64,000 nucleotides of DNA from the NCBI GenBank assembly GCA_002401955.1, contig NVUQ01000002.1:84673-148672 (forward strand), written 5' to 3'. The notes under the pieces were generated by a model, which saw only the letters and a list, made by a program, of their open reading frames with translations, was not told where the DNA came from and did not search any database. The number at the start of each line of letters is the position of its first letter. Position 1 is the stretch's first letter. The position numbers and the translations under genes are program-made. Shown here piece by piece: positions 18,068-26,900 of this stretch. The DNA is from Flavobacteriales bacterium. Lineage in GTDB: Bacteria > Bacteroidota > Bacteroidia > Flavobacteriales_E > Vicingaceae.

Positions 18068-19110
18068 TGAGGTTACTTCTATACATATCAACCATTCTAC
18101 TCTTATTCTCATGCTCTAAAAAAGAGCTCGGCCCACAATGTGTTGAGTGTGATGATGATTTTACTGAAACTGAACTATCTGATCTATTAATTACTAATGA
18201 GGGTACTTTTGGCTGGAGTAACGGATCTGTATCATTATATAATCCTTCTACTCAAAATGTATCTCAAAATGTATTTTCTCAAGCAAACAGTGGTAACGCA
18301 CTTGGAGATGTAGTTCAATCCATCACTCAAATAGACAACAAAGCTTATATCGTCATCAACAATTCCAGCAAAATTGAAGTGGTAGACATCAATAGTTTTA
18401 GTTCAATAGCTACTATTACAGGGTTTACCTCGCCTCGTTATATTTTACCAATAAGCACCAATAAAGCTTATGTAACCGACTTATACTCTAATTCGATACA
18501 GATAGTTGATTTGATAAGTAATTCTATTTCTGGGAGCATTGCATTAAGTGGCTGGACCGAAGAATTGCTTTTGCATAATGATACAGTTTATGTTTGCGAT
18601 GTAAGCAATGATAATTTACTCATTATTAACCCAAACAATAACACATTAATAGATAGTGTTAAGCTTGGAGTACAACCCAACAGTATTGTAAAAGATCAGA
18701 ATAATAAATTATGGATTATGTGTGATGGTGGATTTAATGAAAGTAATCCTAAACTGATTAAATTCAATCCTCAAACAAGAACAATAGAAAGCACATTTAT
18801 TTTTCCTTCTGTTTCAGAATCGCCAGGTAATTTAAAAATAAACGCTACAGCAGATCACCTTTACTTTATTAATTCTAATGTTTATAGAATGAGTATTAAT
18901 GATATTTCTTTACCCTCATCTCCTTTAATCACCAGTAACAGTAATGTTTATTATGGTTTAGGAATTGATCCTATTAATGAAGATGTTTATGTGTCTGATG
19001 CGATAGACTATGTTCAAAACGGTTTGGTTTTTAGGTATTCAAAATCAGGGAATTTAATCCATCAATTTAATACTGGCATTATTCCAGGGGAGCTCTTATT
19101 TATTCAATAA
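18067..19110 (+). CDS. BtuG-like beta-propeller lipoprotein (DUF5074/YncE type)
   Basis: 347 residues with a lipoprotein signal (LFSC, Cys16). The mature protein has repeated propeller blades such as QIDNKAYIVINNSSKIEVVDINSF, PISTNKAYVTDLYSNSIQIVDL, HNDTVYVCDVSNDNLLIINPNN and DPINEDVYVSDAIDY, matching DUF5074/YncE proteins. In Bacteroides, BtuG is a propeller lipoprotein that sits on BtuB and binds B12 extremely tightly. Here the ATG overlaps the BtuB stop (TAATG), so the two are made together, as expected for a stable complex. Function is inferred from fold, lipidation and position. Confidence 0.85.
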   Translation: MRLLLYISTILLLFSCSKKELGPQCVECDDDFTETELSDLLITNEGTFGWSNGSVSLYNPSTQNVSQNVFSQANSGNALGDVVQSITQIDNKAYIVINNSSKIEVVDINSFSSIATITGFTSPRYILPISTNKAYVTDLYSNSIQIVDLISNSISGSIALSGWTEELLLHNDTVYVCDVSNDNLLIINPNNNTLIDSVKLGVQPNSIVKDQNNKLWIMCDGGFNESNPKLIKFNPQTRTIESTFIFPSVSESPGNLKINATADHLYFINSNVYRMSINDISLPSSPLITSNSNVYYGLGIDPINEDVYVSDAIDYVQNGLVFRYSKSGNLIHQFNTGIIPGELLFIQ

Positions 19111-19811
19111 TGAAGAAGAAAGAAGCCATAGTAATGTCATGGAGCGGAGGAAAAGACTCCTCTTATGCTTTATATCAAATCTTAAAAGAAGATAAATATG
19201 AAGTAAAATACTTACTCACTAATATTTTTAAACCAAACAAAAGAGTTTCCATGCATGGAGTTCCTGAATCCTTAATAAAAGAACAGGCAAATAGTATAGG
19301 GATACCTTTAATAACGCTTTACATTGAAGAGAAAACACACGATGAGTATGATCTGAAAATGAAGGAAATGCTTTTAAAGTTTAAATCAGAAGGAATTCAA
19401 ACAGTAGCTTTTGGAGATATCTTTTTAGAAGATCTTAGAACATACAGAGAAGAACGATTGGCTGAAGTTGATATGAAAGCCCTATTTCCGTTATGGAAAA
19501 AAGACACCAAAGTATTGTCTCAACAATTTATTGATGAAGGCTTTAAAACGCATATTTGTAGTATTGATACAGCTAAAATGCCAACAGATTTAATAGGGAT
19601 AGATTATTCTAATTCTTTTTTATGCCAATTACCTAAAGAAATAGACCCTTGTGGAGAAAATGGTGAGTTTCATAGTTTTTGTTATGATGGCCCTATTTAT
19701 AAAAAACCAATTGACTTTCAAAAAAATGGAATTGTAACCAAAATCTACAAACATAACCATCAAGAATATCATTATTTATTTAGTGATATACACTTAAATA
19801 TACCAAATTAA
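19110..19811 (+). CDS. Dph6-type ATP pyrophosphatase (adenine nucleotide alpha hydrolase)
   Basis: 233 residues with a PP-loop SWSGGKDSSYAL near the N-terminus and the family block IDPCGENGEFHSFCYDGP near the C-terminus, as in diphthine-ammonia ligase Dph6 and bacterial relatives. These enzymes adenylate a carboxylate and form an amide. Bacteria lack diphthamide, so the substrate differs. The ATG overlaps the BtuG-like stop (TAATG), tying it to the B12 operon. A role in remodelling or salvage of corrinoids, for instance amidating a side chain, is possible but unproven; a link with another cofactor is equally open. Confidence 0.82.
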   Translation: MKKKEAIVMSWSGGKDSSYALYQILKEDKYEVKYLLTNIFKPNKRVSMHGVPESLIKEQANSIGIPLITLYIEEKTHDEYDLKMKEMLLKFKSEGIQTVAFGDIFLEDLRTYREERLAEVDMKALFPLWKKDTKVLSQQFIDEGFKTHICSIDTAKMPTDLIGIDYSNSFLCQLPKEIDPCGENGEFHSFCYDGPIYKKPIDFQKNGIVTKIYKHNHQEYHYLFSDIHLNIPN

Positions 19812-20084
19812 CTTTTTCACTTCATTTATTTTTGTTTATTTAAAAAATAAATCCATCCTATTTTATTAATAATTTAACCGATTGTTAAAAAATAACAACA
19901 CCCATACACATTCATTATTGTGTCGATTAATTAGGTTTAAAACCAAGGCTTTTGGTATGGATATATTAGTTTGTAGACCAACTAGTTATTAACAATTGTT
20001 GATAAACTTTCCAAGGTTTTGTAAAGCATAAGCATTAATTTAACGGTTGAACTAACTAAAACTAAACTAACTAAATCAACTAAA

Positions 20085-23000
20085 ATGAATAAAATTTCTT
20101 TTATTATCTTTTCTGTATTTTTCTCAAGTTTTGTGTTTGGACAAAATTCTAAACAAAAACCTATTCAACAAGATCTTCGTCAAAATTTACTGACAGAAGA
20201 ATACAAAGAATTATCATCAATTGCCATAGATAACGCTCAACGGACACCAAGTGGACATATAAGGTGTATGACTGCTGAATCTGAAAAAATAAAAGCCTCT
20301 CTTTATCCGAACTATCAGACTGAACAAGATTTTGAAGCTTGGATTAATATTAAAATTAATGAAATAAAGAAAAACCCTAACCAAGCAAAAAAGGCTGCTA
20401 GAAACATTCCTGTAGTTGTTCATGTACTTTATAACAATGCGACTCAAAACGTTAGCATGGCTCAAGTACAAGATCAAATTAGAATTATGAATGAGGATTT
20501 TGATGCGACTAATGCTGATTTTTCTAGTGTTCCTGCTGCATTCACCTCTTCTGTAGGTAGTATGGATATTCAATTTTGCTTAGCTGCAGTAGACCCTAGT
20601 GGAAACCCTACTAATGGAGTCGATAGAATATCTGTACCCGTAAATTCCGTTTCTGATTCAGATATTGAAACTAATTATGGTTTAAATAATATGTGGGACC
20701 CTACAAAATACCTTAATATCTTTGTTGGAAATATTTCAGGTGGTCTTTTAGGTAAAGCTGTTTTTCCTGTAGGATCAGGTTTAGCAGGAATGCCCGGAGG
20801 TGGAGCTCCTGCATATGATGGTGTAATGATAGGTTATACTTGTTTTGGAAGTATTGGTACTGCTCAGGCTCCTTATAACTTAGGAAGAAGTGCTTCGCAT
20901 GAAATAGGTCATTGGTTAGGATTACGACACATTTGGGGAGATTCCAACTGTGGTAATGATTTTTGTAATGACACTCCTACGCAACAAGGTTCAAACTTTG
21001 GTTGTCCTAATTACCCTCAAACAAATTGTTCTTCATCTAATATGTTTATGAATTTTATGGATTATGTAGATGATGTATGTATGTACACTTTTTCTAACGA
21101 TCAAAAATTAAGGATGGATGCTGTTTTATCCAATTCACCTCAAAGAGTTGAATTACTCACTTCAACAGCATGTGTTCCTCCAAATGCTGATGATGCTGGA
21201 ATATCTACCATTATAAGCCCTACTAGTACAGTATGTGGAATCACCTCTTTTGACCCTGAAGTTACCTTAACAAATTTTGGAAACAATACAATTAGCTCTG
21301 TTAACATTGACTATTATATTGATGCCAACACACCAACAACTTACAATTGGACGGGAACGCTAGCTCAAGCTGCAAGTGTAAATGTTGTATTGCCAACAAT
21401 GTCATCAAGTATTGGTGCTCATACCTTTACCGCTACAACTGATTTACCTAATGGTGCTACTGACGGAAATACTGCTAACGATGGCACTACTTCTAACTTT
21501 ACTATTGCTAATGGTACCGGGATAACACTTACTTTAAATACGGATTGCTGGGGTTATGAAACCTATTGGAAACTAGATGATGCTACACCTTCTCTTATTT
21601 ATTCTAATGGAAACGCTGCCATCCCTCCTGGAGGTGGTCAAGCTGCAACTAATGCTGGTGCCGGAGCTCTTGCAGATCAAGCTACAATTACTGAAAACTG
21701 GTGCCTAGCCGATGGATGTTATGATTTTACTATTTATGACGATTGGGGAGATGGATTAGAAGGTACTGCTGCTGGTTTAGGTTGCACAATAGATGGAGAT
21801 TACACGATTACTGAAGATGGAACAGGAACTGTACTTGCTAGTATGATTGCTGTTAATTTTGGAAATTCTGAAACACAAAATTTCTGTATCTCCTCATGTA
21901 CTTCTAGTGCAGGAACAATGGTAACTAGCCCAACCTTATCATTGTGTGGCCCTGGTGCTCAAACTGCTACGGCAAATGGTGATGAAAATTTAGATGGAAC
22001 TGATGTTATCGAATACTATATTCATGATAATGCTGGAACAACTTTAGGAACTGTTTTAGGAACAAATAATACACCAGTCTTTTCTTATGGTGGAGCAATG
22101 GTTTACGGAACAACCTATTACATTTCTGCCGTTGTTGGAAATAATAATGGTTCTGGTAATGTTGATATAAATGATGCTTGCTTATCTGTAGCTTCAGGAA
22201 CTCCTGTTGTTTGGAATAATCCAACTACACCAACATTTACTCAAGTAGCTTCAATTTGTACAGGTGATGCATTATCAGCTTTGCCTACCACTTCTAATAA
22301 TAGCTACACTGGTACTTGGTCTCCAGCTTTAGACAATACCACTACAACATTGTATACATTTACTCCTGCAGGAGGGCAATGTGCCTCAACAGCAACAATG
22401 ACCATTACAGTAAACAGCACACCTTCAACACCTACATTTACTGCGGTAGCTGCTATTTGTAATGGTGATGCACTTTCTGCTTTGCCAACTACTTCTAATA
22501 ATAGTTACACTGGTACTTGGTCTCCCACTTTAGATAATACTTCTACTACACTATATACATTTACACCTACTGGCGGACAATGTGCTACTACAACTACAAT
22601 GTCTATTACTGTAAACCAACCCGTAGCTCCAGCTTTCACACAAGTTGCTACTATTTGTTCAGGTGATGCACTTTCTGCTTTGCCAACTACTTCTAATAAT
22701 AGTTATACTGGTACTTGGTCTCCCGCTTTGGATAATACCTCTACTACACTATATACATTTACACCAACTGGTGGACAATGTGCTACTACAGCTACAATGA
22801 CTATTACAGTTAACCAGCCCGTAACTCCAGCTTTCACACAAGTTGCTACTATTTGTTCAGGTGATGCACTTTCTGCTTTACCAACTACATCTAATAATAG
22901 TTACGCTGGTACTTGGTCTCCTGCTTTGGATAATACCTCTACTACACTATATACGTTTACACCAACTGGTGGACAATGCGCTTCTACAGCTACAATGACC

Positions 23001-23732
23001 ATTACTGTTAATCAGCCCGCAACTCCTACATTCACACAATTAGGACCTTATTGTGAAGGAGATACCCCAGGAACTTTACCTACTACATCTAACAATGGTG
23101 CAATAGGAACTTGGGATGCAGCAATATCAACAGCAACATCAGGATCAACAACTTATAATTTCACTCCTTCTGGAGGGTGTTACATTTTGGCATCAATGGT
23201 GGTAGTAATTGATCCAGACCCAGTAGCTGGAGCAGCTTATATCCCTACTACAAATATTTGCCCTGGTGTTACTGTTCAGTTTGATGGGTCAATGTCGTTA
23301 GCTGCTACTGGTTATAGCTGGACATTCCCTCAAGGGAATCCATCATCAGCTTCATCTGGTATTGCTACTCCTGCAATTTCTTTTGGATTATCTGGTACGC
23401 ATAACTTTACATTTACCGCTACTAATTTATGTGGTACTGACACTTATAATGGTCAAATTACAGTTGATGTTTGTACAGCTATCAATACTGTCTCAAATGC
23501 AAACCTGATAAATATTTATCCAAATCCAGCAACTAATATCTTAAACATAACTGGATTATTAAATGTTGAAAATATCAGGTTATTGGATGTTACAGGAAAA
23601 GTAATCACTAGAATAAATGAGGTGCCAAGCAATAGCTTAACTATAGATTTAACTCATGTAAGTCAAGGCCTTTATTTCCTTCAAGTTAAAACGAATGGTA
23701 AGGTACAATCATTTAAAATTATTAAACAATAA
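20085..23732 (+). CDS. Secreted M43 metalloprotease with Ig-like repeats and T9SS domain
   Basis: 1215 residues. Signal peptide (ending FVFGQ), propeptide, then a pappalysin-like M43 catalytic domain with HEIGHWLGLRH (His272, His276 and His282 bind zinc) and the later Met-turn region MNFMDYVDD. A CARDB-like adhesive domain (about 370-470) and a domain with EDGTGTVLAS follow. Five Ig-like repeats of ~67 residues (FTQVATICSGDALSALP, GTWSPALDNT, LYTFTPTGGQC) precede a PKD-like domain and a type A T9SS sorting domain (IYPNPATNILN to SFKIIKQ). Expected outside the cell, degrading proteins. The gene stands alone and ends in a strong terminator. Confidence 0.93.
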   Translation: MNKISFIIFSVFFSSFVFGQNSKQKPIQQDLRQNLLTEEYKELSSIAIDNAQRTPSGHIRCMTAESEKIKASLYPNYQTEQDFEAWINIKINEIKKNPNQAKKAARNIPVVVHVLYNNATQNVSMAQVQDQIRIMNEDFDATNADFSSVPAAFTSSVGSMDIQFCLAAVDPSGNPTNGVDRISVPVNSVSDSDIETNYGLNNMWDPTKYLNIFVGNISGGLLGKAVFPVGSGLAGMPGGGAPAYDGVMIGYTCFGSIGTAQAPYNLGRSASHEIGHWLGLRHIWGDSNCGNDFCNDTPTQQGSNFGCPNYPQTNCSSSNMFMNFMDYVDDVCMYTFSNDQKLRMDAVLSNSPQRVELLTSTACVPPNADDAGISTIISPTSTVCGITSFDPEVTLTNFGNNTISSVNIDYYIDANTPTTYNWTGTLAQAASVNVVLPTMSSSIGAHTFTATTDLPNGATDGNTANDGTTSNFTIANGTGITLTLNTDCWGYETYWKLDDATPSLIYSNGNAAIPPGGGQAATNAGAGALADQATITENWCLADGCYDFTIYDDWGDGLEGTAAGLGCTIDGDYTITEDGTGTVLASMIAVNFGNSETQNFCISSCTSSAGTMVTSPTLSLCGPGAQTATANGDENLDGTDVIEYYIHDNAGTTLGTVLGTNNTPVFSYGGAMVYGTTYYISAVVGNNNGSGNVDINDACLSVASGTPVVWNNPTTPTFTQVASICTGDALSALPTTSNNSYTGTWSPALDNTTTTLYTFTPAGGQCASTATMTITVNSTPSTPTFTAVAAICNGDALSALPTTSNNSYTGTWSPTLDNTSTTLYTFTPTGGQCATTTTMSITVNQPVAPAFTQVATICSGDALSALPTTSNNSYTGTWSPALDNTSTTLYTFTPTGGQCATTATMTITVNQPVTPAFTQVATICSGDALSALPTTSNNSYAGTWSPALDNTSTTLYTFTPTGGQCASTATMTITVNQPATPTFTQLGPYCEGDTPGTLPTTSNNGAIGTWDAAISTATSGSTTYNFTPSGGCYILASMVVVIDPDPVAGAAYIPTTNICPGVTVQFDGSMSLAATGYSWTFPQGNPSSASSGIATPAISFGLSGTHNFTFTATNLCGTDTYNGQITVDVCTAINTVSNANLINIYPNPATNILNITGLLNVENIRLLDVTGKVITRINEVPSNSLTIDLTHVSQGLYFLQVKTNGKVQSFKIIKQ
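22225..23225 (+). repeat. Five Ig-like coding repeats (~200 bp units)
   Basis: Units start near 22225, 22435, 22630, 22830 and 23030. The third and fourth are almost identical at DNA level (both contain CAAGTTGCTACTATTTGTTC and GATGCACTTTCTGCTTT). The last unit is a divergent capping copy (QLGPYCEGDTPGTLP). The same unit type occurs eight times in the next gene. Confidence 0.85.
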
Positions 23733-23751
23733 TAAATAGTTCTTAAAACAT

Positions 23752-23787
23752 AAATAAGAGACTTCGAATTTTCGAAGTCTCTTATTT
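23752..23787 (+). terminator. Strong bidirectional-type terminator hairpin
   Basis: A perfect 17-bp inverted repeat (AAATAAGAGACTTCGAA and its complement) with a TT centre follows the M43 protease gene by 19 bases. Confidence 0.85.
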
Positions 23788-23992
23788 AATTAATATTAAC
23801 GCATGGCTTATACTCTTTTTTTTAAATCATCGATATCAATGATGTCATTTCGAGTAATTCCCTATGTTATTTCACAACGAAGTATGAAAAAAAACGATTA
23901 CATACTTTATTAATTACCCTTTACTCTCCTAAAAAAAACAATGCTTTTAAACGCTTCTAAATAAAACTTAACTATCTAACTAAACAACGATT

Positions 23993-26900
23993 ATGTCATT
24001 TCAACTAATAAAAAAAACGAACGCAATTCTTATTATTTCTATGTTATTAATTGGGAATTCTTTATTTTCTCAAACAGTTTATAACAACTATCAAGATGGA
24101 AAAATATGGTTTAAATTAAAAAAATCACAAACGATTCATTTAACAGCATCTAAAACTAACGAAATAAAGGTTGATTTAAACAACCTAAAACTATCAACAA
24201 TGCCCTATCTAAGAAGTGCTTTTACAGCACATTCAGTAACTAGATTAGCTCAACCTTTTCCTAAGGCTTATGGTTCGGACGATTTATTAAAAACTTATTT
24301 AATAGAATTTGCAGATATAAATAATGTTGAAAATTTCATAAATGAACTAGAAAAATCTGGGGCTGTTGATTATGCTGAAAAAGTGCCTTTAGACAAGATT
24401 TCTTTAACGCCTAATGATCCATACTTTAATTCTACTCAGATGTGGGGTTTATTTCAAGTTAATGCCCAACAAGCATGGAATGTTAGTACTGGTAGCTCTG
24501 CTATTGTTGTTGCTACTACAGATAATGCCATTGAAATTGCTCATCCTGATTTAGTTAATGTATTATGGGTTAACCCTGGAGAAATTCCTGGTAACGGAAT
24601 AGATGATGATGGTAATGGTTATATTGATGATATCAATGGTTTTGATGTTGGTGACAATGATAATGACCCTAGCCCTCCAAGTGCTGCTTTTGATCATGGA
24701 ACACATGTAGCTGGAACTACAGGTGCTGAAAGTAATAATAATATAGGAGTAGCTTCTATTGGTTATGGTGTTAGTGTGATGGCTGTAAAGTCAACAAGAG
24801 ATAATGCAGGTTCTACCTCAGTTACTAACGGTTATGATGGTATATATTATGCTGCAGTAAGTGGTGCAGACATAATTAACTGCTCTTGGGGTGGTACTGG
24901 ATTTTCTACAACAGGAAATAATATTGTAAATTTTGCTTGGAATAATGGTAGTATTGTCGTTGCTGCAGCGGGGAATGATGGTACAGATAATGATGCTACA
25001 CCTCATTACCCTTCAAACTTCTCGAATGCAATAGCAGTAGCTTCATCAACAACCGGAGATGCTAAATCAGGATTTTCAAATTATGGTGCTAATTCTGTTG
25101 ACATTACTGCTCCTGGAAGTAATATTGCAAGTACTGTTCCTTATGGAAATTACTCTTATATGAGTGGAACTTCTATGGCTTCGCCTATGGTTTCTGGTTT
25201 ATTAGGTTTAATGAAATCACTCAATCCAACAATGCCTAATGCAGATTTAATAAATTGCATGTACTCTACGGCTGATAATATTGATGGAGCTAATCCATCT
25301 TATGTTGGTGAATTAGGAAATGGAAGAATTAATGCTTTTGCAGCAATGAATTGTGTTTCTGCAACATTAAACAGTCCTCCTGTAGCTGATTTTACGGCTA
25401 ATTATACCACTATTAATGCAGGTGGAACTATTACATTTACCGATCAATCAACTTATAACCCTGCTGGCTGGATTTGGAATTTCGACAATCAAGGTTTAGG
25501 AGGAGTAACCCCAGCTACTGCAAATAATCAAGGACCTTACAATGTTACCTACAACAACCCTGGTGTTTATGAAGTTACCTTAACTGTTACGAATGCCTTT
25601 GGTAATGATACTGAAACTAAAACGGGATACATAACTGTTAATACAGCTGGTGCTTGTGAGATAATTAATCTCGATACAACAGGTGCTCCTTTTCATCTCG
25701 GATGGTCACCAGTATTATATAATGCAACTAATGGAGGAAATCCATATGGATATGTTGCTGGAGTTAACGGGTATGATGATGTTGCAAAAGTTGATTATTT
25801 TAATGCGGCACAAACAAGTGGATTCAGTTATATGATTGGAACCTATCTATGGTTTGGAAATGCGTACACGGCTACTCCAACCAAAACAATAGATGTTAAT
25901 GTTTATGATGGTACAGGCGGAACTGTAGGGGCAATTATTGCAACAAAAACCTTAGACATGACTTATGTTATGGCAAATACAAACGCACTAGATTATATTG
26001 AATTCGATAACGCTGTTACACTTCCTGCTTCAGGTGAAGTTTTTGTAGGAGTTGACATTAGTAATTTATCTTATGCAGCTGGAGATTCATTAGGGCTTGT
26101 AACTAACACTGCTGGAGAATCAACACCAAATACCGCATGGGAACAATGGAATGATTTAACATGGCATGATTATGCATCTGCATGGGGAATTAGTCTAAGT
26201 CATTATATTATGCCATGGCTAACAAATGATACCACATCAATTTCATTATCTGCTTCTAGTACTTCATTGTGTGAAGGAGATATAGTAAATTACGATGCAA
26301 CTGGTTCTACCTATGGTGATACTTTACTTTGGACTTATAGTGGAATAACACCTGTGAACTCTAATAATATAACCGACAATATTCTATATAATTCGGCAGG
26401 TTCATTTACAACCTATCTAGAAGTTGTAGGTGGTGGTTGTAGCCGTTACTTAATTGATTCGGTAACAATAACTGTTAATGCCGCACCTAGTATAACTATA
26501 ACTGCTCCAAATGACACAATATGTCAAGGAAATTCTGTAACACTAACAGCAGCTGGTGGATCAAGTTATTTATGGTCTCTGGGCAGTCAAACAACTCCAT
26601 CTATAATCGTTTCTCCTACAAGTACCACAACTTACAATGTAGATGGAACAATGGCTGGATGTACAGGAAATGCTTCTAAGACTATTTACGTTGAATCTGC
26701 ACCAACAGCTAATGCTGCATTTACTCCAGGAGGATCAGTATGTGTTGGTGATAATGTTAGTTTTGACGGAACCACTTCTACAGGGGCAGCTACTTATAAT
26801 TGGAGTTTCCCTCAAGGGACTCCTTCTATAGCTTCATCTACTAGCCCTTTACCTATTGTTAGTTTCGGTGCGGCTGGTACGCATAACTATTCATTACAAG

